A stretch of DNA of 64,000 nucleotides from assembly GCF_018612875.1 (NCBI RefSeq), contig NZ_JAGGRI010000008.1, positions 25,220 through 89,219 of the forward strand, read 5' to 3'. The stretch comes from Lysobacter sp. ISL-50 (GTDB taxonomy: Bacteria; Pseudomonadota; Gammaproteobacteria; Xanthomonadales; Xanthomonadaceae). The notes beneath the pieces are model-generated. The model was not told the origin of the DNA. It saw nothing but the letters and a program-made list of their open reading frames with translations, and did not search any database. The position numbers were made by a program, and so were the translations under genes. Below, piece by piece: positions 26,101-36,675 of the stretch. The first letter of the stretch is position 1; every line of letters begins with the position of its first letter.

Positions 26101-26549
26101 CGCGCGGCCTCCGCGGGCTTGGCCGCGCCGGCGTTCTGCGGCGGCGCGGTCGCGCTCATGATCCGGCGGAAACCCAACTGACCGAGCGCGTCGTACACAG
26201 TGACCACGGCCTGGTACGGCGTGCGCGCGTCGGCGCGCAGCATCACCGCGCGGTCGCGGTCGGAACCGGCGACTTCGGCGATGGTGGTCTTGAGCGATTC
26301 AAGATCGTCGCGCAGCACTTCCCGGTCGCCGACGAAGTAACGGCCTTCGGCGTTGACCAGCACGATCAGCGCCTTGCTGGCATCGCCCGAAGGCTCGCCG
26401 GTGGCGCGCGGCAGTTCCAGCTTGAGCACCGAGCGCGCGTCGAAGGTCGCGGTGACGACGAAGAAGATGATCAGCACCAGGATCACGTCGATCAGCGGGA
26501 CCAGGTTGATCTCGGGTTCGTCGTCGGCGCGATGGTCGCGAATACGCAT
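26097..26549 (-). CDS. exbD: ExbD/TolR family biopolymer transport protein
   Basis: 150 residues with a cytoplasmic N-terminus, one transmembrane helix containing the functional Asp (INLVPLIDVILVLIIFFVV, residues 14-32) and a periplasmic domain. It pairs with the ExbB-like gene nine bases upstream. The pair is a proton-driven stator that energises TonB-type or lipid transport. Its fixed place before msbA in this family of bacteria hints at a link to lipopolysaccharide export. That link is an inference from context. Confidence 0.93.
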   Translation of the reverse strand: MRIRDHRADDEPEINLVPLIDVILVLIIFFVVTATFDARSVLKLELPRATGEPSGDASKALIVLVNAEGRYFVGDREVLRDDLESLKTTIAEVAGSDRDRAVMLRADARTPYQAVVTVYDALGQLGFRRIMSATAPPQNAGAAKPAEAAR

Positions 26550-26558
26550 GCGGCGACC

Positions 26559-27227
26559 TCAGCCGGCCTGGCCGCCGGCCAGACGCACCGGCGCGCGCGC
26601 CGCTTCGGTCTGGCGCGATTCGGCGGTGCCCGGGGTCAGCACGTCGATCAGGGCGATGGCTTCGTGCTCCATCGCCACGATGTATTCCGCGACGCGGCCG
26701 CGGAACCAGCGGTGGGCGATCAGCGCCGGGATCGCCACGATCATGCCGGTGGCGGTGCACACCAGCGCCTTGCCGATGCCGCCGGCCAGCTGGTTGACGT
26801 CGCCGATGCCGTGATCGTTGATGACCATGAACATCTGGATCATGCCGACCACGGTGCCAAACAGGCCCAGCAGCGGACCCGCGGCGGAAATGGTGCCGAG
26901 CGTGTTCAGGTAGCGCTCCATGCGGTGGACCAGATGCCGGCCCACGTCCTCGATGCGTTCGCGGATTTCCTCGCGCGGGCGCAGGCGCACGTCCAGCGCC
27001 GCCGCCAGCAGCGCGCCCAGCGGCGCGGTCGCGCGCAGGGATTCGATATGCGCCGGGTCGAGCTTGCCGCTGGCCGCCCAGGCGCGCACTTCCTGGCCCA
27101 GCTGAGGCGGCAGGACGGCACGCCGGCGCAGAGTCCACAGCCGCTCGATGATGATCGCAAGCGCTACCGCCGACAGGATCAACAACGGAATCATCGGCCA
27201 ACCGCCGGCCTTCACCAGTTCCAGCAC
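26559..27227 (-). CDS. exbB: MotA/TolQ/ExbB family proton channel protein
   Basis: 222 residues with three predicted membrane helices: one near residues 8-28, one at about residues 115-140 (LNTLGTISAAGPLLGLFGTV), and one ending in IPALIAHRW. The TISAAGPLLGLFGTVVGM segment is the conserved ExbB/TolQ proton-path helix. It forms a motor with the ExbD protein downstream. comEC lies 27 bases upstream. Confidence 0.93.
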   Translation of the reverse strand: MLELVKAGGWPMIPLLILSAVALAIIIERLWTLRRRAVLPPQLGQEVRAWAASGKLDPAHIESLRATAPLGALLAAALDVRLRPREEIRERIEDVGRHLVHRMERYLNTLGTISAAGPLLGLFGTVVGMIQMFMVINDHGIGDVNQLAGGIGKALVCTATGMIVAIPALIAHRWFRGRVAEYIVAMEHEAIALIDVLTPGTAESRQTEAARAPVRLAGGQAG

Positions 27228-27254
27228 TCGCGAACCTCCGGCCCGTGGCCGACT

Positions 27255-29636
27255 TCAATCAGGCCGATAGGATAGCCCAGGGTCCGTGCGGCGGGTCGCA
27301 TCCCAGACCCGCGGGTGTGCCTGGCGTCGCGTTTCCACGCCGATGCCGCCGGCGCGCAGGCCGACCCGCAAGGCGCCGTCGTCGGCGGTGTTTCGCGGCG
27401 TCGCGCCGGCGCGGCGCCAGCGTTCGAGCACGTCCGCGCGCGGGTGGCCGAAGCGGTTGCCGTGGCCGCTGGAGACCAGCGCGTGGCGGGCGCCGGCGGC
27501 CCGCACGAAGGCGGGATCGGAGGAGCCTCCGCTGCCGTGATGGGCGACCAGGACCACCTCGGCGCGCAGCGTTTGCGCGGGCGCTTCGGCCGCCCGGCGG
27601 ACCAGATCGCGCTCCACGACCTCGCCGATATCGCCGGTCAGCAGCGCCGCGCCGTGCTCGGTTTCGATCCGCAGCACGCAGCTGGATTCGTTCTTCAGAT
27701 AGGGAAAATGCGCCGGCGGATGCAGGAAACGCAGGCGCACACCGTCCCATTGCCAGGCGGTTCCGGCGCTACAGGCGCGGGTTCGCAGGCCCCGCACCGC
27801 CTCGCCGTCGATATCGGCCGGCGCGAACGGCATCGGCGCCGGAAACGCCCGCAACACGGCTTTGATTCCGCCGGCATGGTCGTTGTCGCCATGGCTGACG
27901 ACGACATGATCGAGCCGGCGCACGCCCAGCGCGTGCAGGGCCGGGACCACGGCGCGCTCACCGGCGTCGAAGCCGTCGCGCACCGCCGGGCCGGCGTCGA
28001 ACAGCAGGCTGTGACGGGCGGTGCGCACCAGCACCGACAGGCCCTGGCCGACGTCGATCACGACCAGTTCCGCCTCGCCCGGCCCCGGCAAGCGCCGGTC
28101 CGGCCACAGCAACGGCAGCCACAGCAGCACGGCCAGCGCCTTGCCCGGCACGCCGCGCGGCAGCAGCAGCCAGAACGCCCCGAGCAGGGCCAGCGGCAGC
28201 GCGAACCAGCGCGCTTCCGGCAGCCACCACAGGGCCAGCCCGCTCTCGGCCAGGGCGCTGAAGACCGGCCAGCCGGGCTCGAAGCAGGCCGCGGCCCAGC
28301 GCCAGGCGAATTCGCCGGCGCCGGCATGCACGCTCTCCAGCCCGGTTCCGAGCAGGGCCAGCGGCACCACGAGCAGACTCCACCACGGCACCGCGAGCAG
28401 GTTCGCCAGCGGCCCGGCCAGCGACGCCTGACCGAACAACGCCACGCACACCGGCAGCAAGCCCAGGCTGGCCACGCCCTGGGCCGAAACGAAACCGCGC
28501 AGGCGTTCTCGCCAGCCGCCCGCGTCCGGCCCGGGCAGACACCACAGCAACCAGGCCACGCCGAGAAAGCTGAGCCAGAACCCGGCACCGAGCAACGCCA
28601 GCGGATCGGCCAGCAAGACCGCGATCGCCGCCAGCGCCAGCGCGTCGAATCCGTGCACCGGCCGGCGCGCCATCCGCAGCGCGGCGATGACCGCGATCAT
28701 CAGCCACGTGCGCATGGTCGGCAGCGCGAACCCCACCGCCGCCGCGTACAGCAATCCGCCGAGCATCGCCGCGACCGAAGCGGCGATCACCGCCGGCACC
28801 CGCCGCCCCAGCATCGGCAACGACCACCACAGCGCCCGCGCCAGCAGGGCGAAGAAGCCCGCGACCAGGCCCACGTGGAAACCCGAAATCGCGATCAGAT
28901 GGGTCAGGCCGTCGGCGCGCAGAACATCCCAGTCGCGATCGTCGAGGCCGCGCGTATCGCCCAACGCGAGCGCGCGCACGAAGCGCGAACCGTCCGAGCG
29001 CACGGTCGCGGCGATGCGGTCGCAGATCGACTCGCGCCACGCAGTCAGGCCTTGCGCCGCGGACAATCGCCGGCTGCTTTCAGGATTGCGCAGGTAGCCG
29101 GTCGCGGTCAGGCGCTGCATCAGCGCGTATTTCTCCGCATCCGCGCCGCCGGGATTGCGCAGCCCTCGCGGCGCGCGCACCCGCGCGTGGAAACGCCAGC
29201 GCTGCCCGGCCTTTAGCACGCTGCGCGGGCGCGGATCGTCGTCGTACCACGCCAATCGCAACAGGCCACCGCGCACAGGCGCGGGCTGCGAGGCGTCGTC
29301 ATCGACGCGGAACTCGAAACGCGTGCGTCGCGCTTCGTGCACGGGCAGATCGACGATGCGGCCGCTGATCGCGACTTCGCGCTTTTCCCATTGCGCCGGC
29401 AGCTGAAGATCGAGCGCGTAGGCGATGTGCGCGCTGGCGAGCGCGAAGCCGAACGCGGCGATCGCGACGACGCGCCAGCGCGGCGAACGCCACCATGCGA
29501 TCGCGGCGGCGATGAGCATCGCTGCCGACAGTCCCCACGGACACAGCCACGGCGAGGCCAGCGCGGCGGCAGCGCCGGCCAGCAAAGCGATCGCCGCGAG
29601 TTTTCCGAAAGGCGGCGTCCTTGCCGCGTCGAGCAT
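27255..29636 (-). CDS. comEC: DNA internalisation competence protein ComEC/Rec2
   Basis: 793 residues. An N-terminal membrane region with a DUF4131-like domain is followed by a competence domain (GLTHLIAISGFHVGL), about ten membrane helices, and a C-terminal metallo-beta-lactamase-like domain (VVSHGDNDHAGG). It moves single-stranded DNA across the inner membrane during natural transformation. ATG 29636 was chosen over ATG 29690 because GGAG stands eight bases before it. It is first in the unit running to the phosphatase gene. Confidence 0.95.
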   Translation of the reverse strand: MLDAARTPPFGKLAAIALLAGAAAALASPWLCPWGLSAAMLIAAAIAWWRSPRWRVVAIAAFGFALASAHIAYALDLQLPAQWEKREVAISGRIVDLPVHEARRTRFEFRVDDDASQPAPVRGGLLRLAWYDDDPRPRSVLKAGQRWRFHARVRAPRGLRNPGGADAEKYALMQRLTATGYLRNPESSRRLSAAQGLTAWRESICDRIAATVRSDGSRFVRALALGDTRGLDDRDWDVLRADGLTHLIAISGFHVGLVAGFFALLARALWWSLPMLGRRVPAVIAASVAAMLGGLLYAAAVGFALPTMRTWLMIAVIAALRMARRPVHGFDALALAAIAVLLADPLALLGAGFWLSFLGVAWLLWCLPGPDAGGWRERLRGFVSAQGVASLGLLPVCVALFGQASLAGPLANLLAVPWWSLLVVPLALLGTGLESVHAGAGEFAWRWAAACFEPGWPVFSALAESGLALWWLPEARWFALPLALLGAFWLLLPRGVPGKALAVLLWLPLLWPDRRLPGPGEAELVVIDVGQGLSVLVRTARHSLLFDAGPAVRDGFDAGERAVVPALHALGVRRLDHVVVSHGDNDHAGGIKAVLRAFPAPMPFAPADIDGEAVRGLRTRACSAGTAWQWDGVRLRFLHPPAHFPYLKNESSCVLRIETEHGAALLTGDIGEVVERDLVRRAAEAPAQTLRAEVVLVAHHGSGGSSDPAFVRAAGARHALVSSGHGNRFGHPRADVLERWRRAGATPRNTADDGALRVGLRAGGIGVETRRQAHPRVWDATRRTDPGLSYRPD

Positions 29637-29973
29637 GTTGGGTTCTCCGTCGATGGCTGCGCTTCGCGATCCGTGCGAAGCGTTATGCACACTCTACGGA
29701 CGGGGCCCGGATCGCCCAATCGGTATTGATGCCGTCGGGCTGTAGGCGTTTCCTGATCGGATCGTCGCCATCGGCGCCGTCGTTCGTAGCACGGCCGCCC
29801 TGCCCCGCGGCCCCGCGGTGGCGGCGAATGCAGGCATCTGCGCTGCGTTCGCTTCGGGTGCGGGATCTTCTGCGATGAGGCGCTTCGCGCGACCCGCGCA
29901 GGTTGCAAGCGTTTGCGAGCGCTACATCGACAGCCGGCGAACGCCTTGCGCGTCGCCGGCCACTTCGTCCCGA
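29637..29973. other. Intergenic region, likely comEC promoter
   Basis: About 340 bases between comEC and lolD, which are on the same strand. No supported gene. It must contain the promoter of the comEC-kdsB unit and the 3' end of the lolCD transcript. Confidence 0.45.
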
Positions 29974-30837
29974 TCAGACTTCGCTCGGCGCCAGTTGTCG
30001 CAGCTTGCCTTCGTGCAATTCCAGCACGCGATCCAGACGCCGCGCGAGGCGGCGGTCGTGGGTCACCAGCACCAGGCTGGTGCCCTGCTCGCGGTTGAGC
30101 GAGAGCATGATCTCGAACACCGTGGCCGCGGTTTTCTCGTCGAGATTGCCGGTGGGTTCGTCGCCGAGCACGCAGGCCGGACGGTTGATCAGCGCGCGCG
30201 CGACCGCGGCGCGCTGGCGCTCGCCGCCGGACAGCTCGCCGGGTTTGTGCTGCAGCCGATGCCCCAGCCCGACCGATTCCAGCAGCGCGGTGGCGCGCTG
30301 GCGCGCCTGCGCCACCGACGGCGCGTCGATGCTTTCGGACACCGAGCGCACCATCGCCAGCGGCAGATCGAAGAATAGATAACGCGGCACCGCCATCACC
30401 ACGCCGCCCCACGAGCGCGCGCGCTTGGCCCGCACCGAGCGCCCGCTCAGCAGGATCGGCAGCATCACGTTCTCCAGCGCGGTGAATTCCGGCAGCAGAT
30501 GGTGAAACTGATAGATGAAGCCCAGCGACTGATTGCGCAGGATGCCGCGCGAGCGGTCCGGCAGAGCGTTCATGCGATGGCCGCCGACATACACCTCGCC
30601 CGCGGTCGGCGTGTCCAGGCCGCCGAGCAGATGCAGCAAGGTGCTCTTGCCGGCGCCGGACGCGCCCAGGATCGCCACGGTCTCGCCGCGGCGGACCGCC
30701 AGGTCCAGGCCGTCGAACACCGGCGTGTGCAGATTGCCTTCCGAATAGGTCATCGCCAGCCCTTCGCAGGACAGCACGATTTCGTCCGGGGATTGCGAGG
30801 CAGCAACGGCGGCGGCCGGATTGCGGATATCACTCAT
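29974..30837 (-). CDS. lolD: Lipoprotein-releasing system ATP-binding protein
   Basis: 287 residues; usual LolD is about 230. Walker A is GASGAGKST (58-66), the LolD-specific [18 protein letters not shown] follows, then the LSGGERQR signature (202-209) and Walker [12 protein letters not shown]. An insertion of about 40 residues (about 137-176, [10 protein letters not shown] to DAPSVAQ) lies between the Q-loop region and the signature motif. The LolCDE complex extracts lipoproteins from the inner membrane for delivery to LolA. It overlaps the permease gene by 8 bases. Confidence 0.92.
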   Translation of the reverse strand: MSDIRNPAAAVAASQSPDEIVLSCEGLAMTYSEGNLHTPVFDGLDLAVRRGETVAILGASGAGKSTLLHLLGGLDTPTAGEVYVGGHRMNALPDRSRGILRNQSLGFIYQFHHLLPEFTALENVMLPILLSGRSVRAKRARSWGGVVMAVPRYLFFDLPLAMVRSVSESIDAPSVAQARQRATALLESVGLGHRLQHKPGELSGGERQRAAVARALINRPACVLGDEPTGNLDEKTAATVFEIMLSLNREQGTSLVLVTHDRRLARRLDRVLELHEGKLRQLAPSEV

Positions 30838-32074
30838 AGCGCAGCGCCTCCGCCGGTGCCGTGCGCGCGGCGCGCCAGGCGGGATAGATGGTGGCGACGA
30901 ACGCCATCGCCAGCGCGACGCAGGCGATGATGATCACGTCGCTGCTCTGCAGATCGGTCGGCAGGCCGGTGATGTAGTAGACGTCTTCCGGCAGCAGTTG
31001 CACGCCGAGCACTTTCTCGATCAGCTTGAGGATGTGCTCCAGGTTCAAGGTCAGCACGATGCCGCCGACCACGCCGAGCACGGTGCCGATGATGCCGATC
31101 AAGGTGCCCTGCACGACGAAGATGCGCATCACGCTCAAGGGAGTAAGGCCCAGGGTGCGCTGGATCGCGATGTCGGCCTGCTTGTCGGTGACCAGCATCA
31201 CCTGCGAGGAGACCAGGTTGAACGCGCCCATCGCGATGATCAGCGACAGCAGGATCGCCATCACCGTCTTCTCCATCTTCAGCGCGCGGAACATGTTGGC
31301 GTTGTCGCTGCTCCAGTCGGTGACCCGGTACGGACCGCCCAGGCTGACCGCCAGATCGCGCGCCACCTCCGCGGCCTGATCCATGTCGTGCAGCTTCAGG
31401 CGCACGCCGGTGACGCCGTCGCCCATGCGCAGCACCCGCTGCATGTCGTGCATGTTCACGACCGCCAGGCCCTTGTCGTATTCGTTGTAGCCGGCTTCGA
31501 AGATGCCGCTGACGTTGAAGCGCTTGAGCTGCGGCATCGCGCCCATCGGCGTGCTGCGGCCGTCGGCGGTCATCACCACCACGCTGTCGCCGACCTGCGC
31601 GCCCATCCACAGCGCGAGCTCCTTGCCGAGCACGATATTGAAGCTGCCGGGGGTGAGCGAGTCGAGCTTGCCCTCGACCATCTTCTCGGCCAGCACCGAC
31701 ACCTTGCCCTCTTCGGCCGGCACGACGCCGCGGATGATCGCCGGCTGCTGGCGCGAGGCCGACAGCAGGGCTTCCTTCTCGATGTAGGGCGCGGCGCCGA
31801 CCACGCGGGTATCGGCCATCGCCTTGTTGACCGCGAGCGGCCATTCGACCAGGGGCTCGCCGTAGGCGCTGACGGTGGCGTGCGCGGCCATCTGCAGCAT
31901 GCGGTCGCGGATTTCGCGCTGGAACCCGCTCATCACCGCGAGCGTGGTGATCAGCGCGGTCACGCCCAGGGCGATGCCCGCGATCGAGGCCAGCGAGATG
32001 AAGGAGATAAAGCCGTTACGGCGCTTGGCGCGCAGATAGCGCAGGCCGATGGCTACTGAAAGAGGTTTGAACAT
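30830..32074 (-). CDS. lolC: Lipoprotein-releasing system permease (LolC/LolE type)
   Basis: 414 residues of the MacB/FtsX fold: an N-terminal membrane helix ([20 protein letters not shown]), a large periplasmic domain, then three C-terminal helices. The N-terminal [16 protein letters not shown] and [17 protein letters not shown] motifs are typical of LolC/E. Only one permease gene is present next to lolD, so the complex may use two copies of this subunit (as LolF does) or a second gene located elsewhere. Confidence 0.92.
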   Translation of the reverse strand: MFKPLSVAIGLRYLRAKRRNGFISFISLASIAGIALGVTALITTLAVMSGFQREIRDRMLQMAAHATVSAYGEPLVEWPLAVNKAMADTRVVGAAPYIEKEALLSASRQQPAIIRGVVPAEEGKVSVLAEKMVEGKLDSLTPGSFNIVLGKELALWMGAQVGDSVVVMTADGRSTPMGAMPQLKRFNVSGIFEAGYNEYDKGLAVVNMHDMQRVLRMGDGVTGVRLKLHDMDQAAEVARDLAVSLGGPYRVTDWSSDNANMFRALKMEKTVMAILLSLIIAMGAFNLVSSQVMLVTDKQADIAIQRTLGLTPLSVMRIFVVQGTLIGIIGTVLGVVGGIVLTLNLEHILKLIEKVLGVQLLPEDVYYITGLPTDLQSSDVIIIACVALAMAFVATIYPAWRAARTAPAEALRYE

Positions 32075-32230
32075 CTATGGAGCCGGGACTCGGGATTGGG
32101 ATTTGGGCATGGTCGTCATCTGGCGCTTCGTTCGGTTCCGCGGTCGGCCGGCTTCGGGCGGGCGTCGGCGCCGAGTTGGCCGCGCGCCGCGGTTTTCACG
32201 ACGCCCGAAGCCCGAGTTGAGAATCGCCGC

Positions 32231-32854
32231 TCATGGTGCCATCGAACGCGGACCGCGCGCAGGACTTGTGACCGCGACGGCCAGCCTCAGTTCACGGCGG
32301 CCGGCGGCGTCCAGGGTGTCGGGCCACCACAGCAGGCGCCGGCGGCGGCCGTCGGGGCCGGTGAAATCCAGCCGGGCCAGCCAGCCGCGCCAGTGCAGGC
32401 GCAGGTCGCAGATCGGCGCGGCGGCGAGCGTGGCGCGGCCGCCGGCGATCACCAGCGGCTGCGGCGGACGCCGGGCTTCGCGCCGGGCCGACCATCCGGC
32501 CCAGGCCAGGGCCAGCGCGGCGAGCGGCAGCGACGCGGGCAACGGCAGCTCGGCGGCCACGGCCGAGAACGCGGCCGCCAGCCCCAACACGATCAAGGCC
32601 GCCGACAGCAGCCGCGACGGACGCCATTGCAGGCGGCAGTCCGCCGCCGGTGGCGGCGTGGGGTCGTGGCGCAGCGTTTCGTGTTCGAAGCGGGCGCCTG
32701 CTTGCCGCTGGCGATCGAAGCGGTTGCTCGCGTGCGGTTGCCGCTCAGGGCAGTTGCCTGGTTGTGGCGGCCGCTCAGGGCGGCTGCTTGCTTGTGGCTG
32801 CCGCTCAGGGCGGCAGCCGGCGGATGAATTCGACGAGGGATCGAAGCTCAGCAT
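32231..32854 (-). CDS. ygfX: YgfX/CptA-like membrane protein
   Basis: 207 residues from ATG 32854, chosen because a perfect GAGGAGG lies six bases before it; an ATG five codons upstream is also possible. The first 60 residues are a polar Pro/Arg/Gln repeat ([20 protein letters not shown]). Two membrane helices follow (about 85-125, [20 protein letters not shown]), then a beta domain with a [10 protein letters not shown] ... WWPDTLDA pattern typical of YgfX. In E. coli ygfX is paired with sdhE, as here, where it overlaps the sdhE end. Its role is uncertain. Confidence 0.7.
   Translation of the reverse strand: MLSFDPSSNSSAGCRPERQPQASSRPERPPQPGNCPERQPHASNRFDRQRQAGARFEHETLRHDPTPPPAADCRLQWRPSRLLSAALIVLGLAAAFSAVAAELPLPASLPLAALALAWAGWSARREARRPPQPLVIAGGRATLAAAPICDLRLHWRGWLARLDFTGPDGRRRRLLWWPDTLDAAGRRELRLAVAVTSPARGPRSMAP
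32739..32820. repeat. Short tandem repeat inside the ygfX 5' part
   Basis: A unit of about 33 bases containing GCCGCTCAGGGCGGC and TTGCTTGTGGCT recurs two to three times with small changes. It encodes the PERQPQ-type repeats at the protein N-terminus, so copy number could change without breaking the frame. Confidence 0.65.
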
Positions 32855-33071
32855 CGCCGGCCTCCTCATGGCCCATGAACCAGTGCCAGAGCTTATCGTC
32901 CTCGGTTTCCAGCAACCGTAGGAAAACCCCGCGCCGCGCTTCGGAAGCCTGCCTCCATTCGCGATCGAGATAGCGCCCGAGCAACTGGTCCAGTTCGCGC
33001 ATGCCGCGACGGCAGCGCCAGCGCAGGCGGCGCAGTTCGATTTCGTCAGCGGCGGACAGTTCTTCGCTCAT
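32805..33071 (-). CDS. sdhE: FAD assembly factor SdhE
   Basis: 88 residues with the family motif RGMRE (RGxxE, residues 21-25), which contacts SdhA. It helps insert covalent FAD into SdhA and FrdA. ATG 33071 was chosen; the GTG at 33113 is unsupported. The 3' end overlaps ygfX, so the two are co-expressed. It lies 1.7 kb from sdhA on the same strand. Confidence 0.92.
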   Translation of the reverse strand: MSEELSAADEIELRRLRWRCRRGMRELDQLLGRYLDREWRQASEARRGVFLRLLETEDDKLWHWFMGHEEAGDAELRSLVEFIRRLPP

Positions 33072-33186
33072 GGGCGGTTTCCGGCAGAAGGGAGCGCGAC
33101 GATCATCGCGCACGCGTCGTCAGGGCGGCGTTTGCGATGGCAGAACGACTCGCCGGGTTTTGTCGCCGTTTTCGCTTCGCGCAACA

Positions 33187-33609
33187 TCATCGACCGATCA
33201 ATCCTATGGCGAGATAAATCCAAAGCGCCCACAGCACCAGGCCTCCGGCCGCATACGCCGCGAAGCGATGCATGACGCGGTTGTAGGTGCACTGGATGAA
33301 ACTGTGCGCGATCCGCATCGCCACGAACAGCCACGCCAGCGTCAGGGTGAGCGTGTCGGCCAGACCGTTGAATGCCGCCACCGTCAGGGCCAGATAGAAC
33401 AGCACCGGCAGTTCGAACAGGTTGCGGAAATTATCCGCCGCGCTCGATTCGGTAAAGCGCGCGATGGCCTGCGCCGAGGTCGCCACGGATTGCGGATGGA
33501 TGCGGTCGCGGTACATCTGGCGAATGCGCACGCGGAACATGCGCAGCCAGACGATGCAGGTCAGCGCGGCCATCGCCAGCGCGGGCAGGAAGATCGCTTT
33601 CGTGTCCAT
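33187..33609 (-). CDS. MAPEG family membrane protein
   Basis: 140 residues with four hydrophobic helices. The segments FRNLFELPVLFYLAL and ADTLTLTLAWLFVAMRIAHSF match the MAPEG fold, which includes membrane glutathione transferases and related proteins. Similar stand-alone genes are common in proteobacteria with no assigned substrate. It sits between the sdh operon and sdhE on the same strand. Confidence 0.85.
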   Translation of the reverse strand: MDTKAIFLPALAMAALTCIVWLRMFRVRIRQMYRDRIHPQSVATSAQAIARFTESSAADNFRNLFELPVLFYLALTVAAFNGLADTLTLTLAWLFVAMRIAHSFIQCTYNRVMHRFAAYAAGGLVLWALWIYLAIGLIGR

Positions 33610-33774
33610 CGGTCGCCTCGTTCCTCAGTGGCCGCGGTTTGCGCGGCGGGTCGGTGTCGGTGCGACGCGGGCTGCTTTGCCGGTGAGGGCTGCGCTGATG
33701 GGCGGCTGCGTCGCGGTAGGTTGTTAGTGGCTGGACTGTTCGACTGCTCGGTTCCGAGTGTTTCGCTTTTGCTC

Positions 33775-33860
33775 GTCATTCCCGCGAAGGCGGGAATCCA
33801 GAGACTTCAGGCGTTCTCGCACGAAAGTCACTGGATTCCCGCTTTCGCGGGAATGACGGA
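33775..33860. repeat. Pair of palindromic REP-like repeats
   Basis: Two palindromic cores (ATTCCCGCGAAGGCGGGAAT at 33779-33798 and GATTCCCGCTTTCGCGGGAA at 33834-33853) bracket a spacer with GGCGTTCTCGCACGAAAGTC. This inward-facing pair matches the start of the array at 56166 in reverse orientation and recalls a REPIN doublet. Confidence 0.75.
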
Positions 33861-34008
33861 TTGGGAGATGGCGTCTCTGGCAAAGCATCCCGCCACCCAC
33901 CGCATCACACCATCGCACCAACGGCCAAGCCCCGCTCGCGAAAACGCCGCCGCCCAGATCGTCCGGACGGCGGCGTCGAAGGCGCTCAGGTCGAATCCGT
34001 TGCCGCGA

Positions 34009-34797
34009 TCAGACCCGGCGCGCCAGCATCAGCTTCTTGATCTCGCCGATCGCCTGCGCCGGGTTCAATCCCTTCGGACAGGTGCGGGCACAGTTCATGA
34101 TGGTGTGGCAACGATAGAGCTTGAACGGGTCTTCCAGATCGTCCAGGCGCGCGCCGGTGTCTTCATCGCGCGAATCGATGATCCAGCGATAGGCCTGCAG
34201 CAGAATCGCCGGGCCCAGGTAACGGTCGCCGTTCCACCAGTAGCTCGGGCAGCTGGTCGAGCAGCACGCGCACAGGATGCATTCGTACAGGCCGTCGAGC
34301 TTCTTGCGGTCCTGCGGCGACTGCAGGCGCTCGCGGTCGGACGGGGTCGCGCTCTGGGTGCGCAGCCACGGACGGATCGAGGCGTACTGCGCGTAGAAGT
34401 GGGTCAGATCCGGGACCAGGTCCTTGACCACGCCCATGCTCGGCAACGGATACACCGGCACGTCGCTCTTGGCGTCGCCGCAATCGGCGATGGCGCGCGT
34501 GCATGCCAGGGTGTTGGTGCCGTCGATGTTCATCGCGCACGAGCCGCAGATGCCTTCGCGACAGGAGCGGCGGAAGGTCAGGGTCGGGTCGATCTCGTTC
34601 TTGATCTTGATCAACGCGTCCAGAACCATCGGACCGCAGGTCGCCAGGTCCACCTCGTAGGTGTCCACGCGCGGGTTCATGCCGTCGTCGGGGTTCCAGC
34701 GATAGACCTTGAAGGTGCGCGGCTGCTTGGCGCCGGGCGTCGGCCAATGGCGGCCCTTCTGGATCTGCGAATTTTTCGGTAGTGCGAACTGAGCCAT
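34009..34797 (-). CDS. sdhB: Succinate dehydrogenase iron-sulfur subunit
   Basis: 262 residues. The [2Fe-2S] cluster motif is CREGICGSC plus a later NTLAC; the [4Fe-4S] and [3Fe-4S] ligands are in [12 protein letters not shown] and [14 protein letters not shown]. It passes electrons from SdhA to quinone via SdhCD in complex II. It is the last gene of sdhCDAB, 80 bases after sdhA. Confidence 0.97.
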   Translation of the reverse strand: MAQFALPKNSQIQKGRHWPTPGAKQPRTFKVYRWNPDDGMNPRVDTYEVDLATCGPMVLDALIKIKNEIDPTLTFRRSCREGICGSCAMNIDGTNTLACTRAIADCGDAKSDVPVYPLPSMGVVKDLVPDLTHFYAQYASIRPWLRTQSATPSDRERLQSPQDRKKLDGLYECILCACCSTSCPSYWWNGDRYLGPAILLQAYRWIIDSRDEDTGARLDDLEDPFKLYRCHTIMNCARTCPKGLNPAQAIGEIKKLMLARRV

Positions 34798-34877
34798 GCT
34801 GGCGATCTCTGGGCTGGCGGCGGTACTGAGGGGTGGGAGTTACCGGCGCGCGAACGGGCGCGCGCCGCATTCGCCGA

Positions 34878-36671
34878 TCAGTACTTGCGTTCCTTGGGCG
34901 GCACGTAGGCCACGTCGTCGGTCAGGGTGTAGTTGTGCACTGGCCGGTAGTCGATGCTGGTCGTGCCCTTCTCATCGACATAGCACAGGGTGTGCTTCTG
35001 CCACTCGACGTCGTTGCGCGTGGGGAAATCCTCGCGCGCATGCGCGCCGCGCGACTCGGTGCGGTTCTCGGCCGAGACGATCGTCGCCAGCGCCTGGCTG
35101 AGCAGGTTGGACAGCTCGTAGGTCTCGATCAGGTCCGAGTTCCAGATCAGCGAGCGGTCGCTGACCTTGACGTCGGCGAACAGCGCGTGGATCTCGCGCA
35201 TCTTGCGCACGCCGTCGCTCAGCGTTTCGCCGGTGCGGAACACCGCCGCGTCGGCCTGCATGGTGCGCTGCATCTTGTCGCGGATGACCGAGGTCGGGGT
35301 GCTGCCGCTGGCGTTGCGCAGCTTGTCCAGGCGCGCCAGCGCTTCGTCGCAGGCGTCGGCCGGCAACTTGGCGTGCGGGCCGCCGGGGGTGATGGTCTCG
35401 GCGCAGCGGTTGGCCACCGCGCGGCCGAACACGACCAGATCGAGCAGCGAGTTCGAGCCCAGGCGGTTGGCGCCGTGCACCGACACGCAGGCCGCTTCGC
35501 CGATCGCGTACAGGCCTTCGACCACCGCGTCGGGGTTGCCGTTCTTCAACTGCACGACTTCGCCGTGGTAGTTGGTCGGGATGCCGCCCATGTTGTAGTG
35601 CACGGTCGGGATCACCGGGATCGGCTCTTTCTCGACGTCGACGTTGGCGAAGATGCGCGCCGATTCGGCGATGCCGGGGAGCTTTTCGTGGATGACTTCC
35701 GGGCCGAGGTGGGTCAGGTCGAGCAGGATGTGGTCCTTGTGCTCGCCCACGCCGCGGCCTTCGCGGATTTCGATGGTCATCGAACGGCTGACCATGTCGC
35801 GCGGCGCCAGATCCTTCACGCTCGGGGCGTAGCGCTCCATGAAGCGCTCGCCGTTGCTGTTGCGCAGGATGCCGCCCTCGCCTCGCACGCCTTCGGTGAT
35901 CAGGCAGCCGGCGCCGTAGATACCGGTCGGGTGGAACTGCACGAACTCCATGTCCTGCAGGCCCAGGCCCGCGCGCAGCGCCATGCCGCCGCCGTCGCCG
36001 GTGCAGGTGTGGGCCGAGGTCGCGGAGAAATACGCGCGGCCGTAGCCGCCGGTGGCCAGCACCGTGCCCTGGGCGCGGAACAGGTGCAGCGTGCCTTCGG
36101 CCATGTCGAGGGCGAGCACGCCGCGGCAGGCGCCGGTCTCGTCCATGATCAGGTCGAGGGCGAAGTATTCGATGAAGAACTGCGCGTCGTGCGCCAGCGA
36201 CTGCTGGTACAGCGTGTGCAGGATGGCGTGGCCGGTGCGGTCGGCGGCGGCGCAGGTGCGCTGCGCCGGCGGGCCTTCGCCGTACTTGGTGGTCATGCCG
36301 CCGAACGGGCGCTGGTAGATCTTGCCCTCGTCGGTGCGCGAGAACGGCACGCCCTGGTGTTCGAGCTCGATGATGGCCGGGATGGCCTCCTTGCACATGT
36401 ATTCGATCGCGTCCTGGTCGCCCAGCCAGTCCGAACCCTTGACGGTGTCGAAGAAGTGGTAACGCCAGTCGTCCTCGCCCATGTTGCCCAGCGCGGCGGA
36501 GATGCCGCCCTGCGCGGCCACGGTGTGCGAACGGGTCGGGAACACCTTGGTGATGCAGGCGGTCTTCAGGCCCTTCTGGGCCAGGCCGAAGGTCGCGCGC
36601 AAACCGGCGCCGCCGGCGCCGACCACGACCATGTCGAACTTGTGTTCTTGAATCTTGTAGGCAGAGGCCAC
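34878..36671 (-). CDS. sdhA: Succinate dehydrogenase flavoprotein subunit
   Basis: 597 residues. FAD binding is shown by [12 protein letters not shown] and by [16 protein letters not shown], where the His carries covalent FAD. The dicarboxylate site has [15 protein letters not shown] and the catalytic Arg in [12 protein letters not shown]. Its FAD attachment should depend on SdhE and possibly the DUF1674 protein encoded at either end of this cluster. The gene starts four bases after sdhD. Confidence 0.97.
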   Translation of the reverse strand: MASAYKIQEHKFDMVVVGAGGAGLRATFGLAQKGLKTACITKVFPTRSHTVAAQGGISAALGNMGEDDWRYHFFDTVKGSDWLGDQDAIEYMCKEAIPAIIELEHQGVPFSRTDEGKIYQRPFGGMTTKYGEGPPAQRTCAAADRTGHAILHTLYQQSLAHDAQFFIEYFALDLIMDETGACRGVLALDMAEGTLHLFRAQGTVLATGGYGRAYFSATSAHTCTGDGGGMALRAGLGLQDMEFVQFHPTGIYGAGCLITEGVRGEGGILRNSNGERFMERYAPSVKDLAPRDMVSRSMTIEIREGRGVGEHKDHILLDLTHLGPEVIHEKLPGIAESARIFANVDVEKEPIPVIPTVHYNMGGIPTNYHGEVVQLKNGNPDAVVEGLYAIGEAACVSVHGANRLGSNSLLDLVVFGRAVANRCAETITPGGPHAKLPADACDEALARLDKLRNASGSTPTSVIRDKMQRTMQADAAVFRTGETLSDGVRKMREIHALFADVKVSDRSLIWNSDLIETYELSNLLSQALATIVSAENRTESRGAHAREDFPTRNDVEWQKHTLCYVDEKGTTSIDYRPVHNYTLTDDVAYVPPKERKY

Positions 36672-36675
36672 GACG

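Noticed and set aside
29700..29970. Possible small gene between comEC and lolD
   Set aside because: Several open frames exist on the plus strand but all are compositionally random and antisense to the operon direction.
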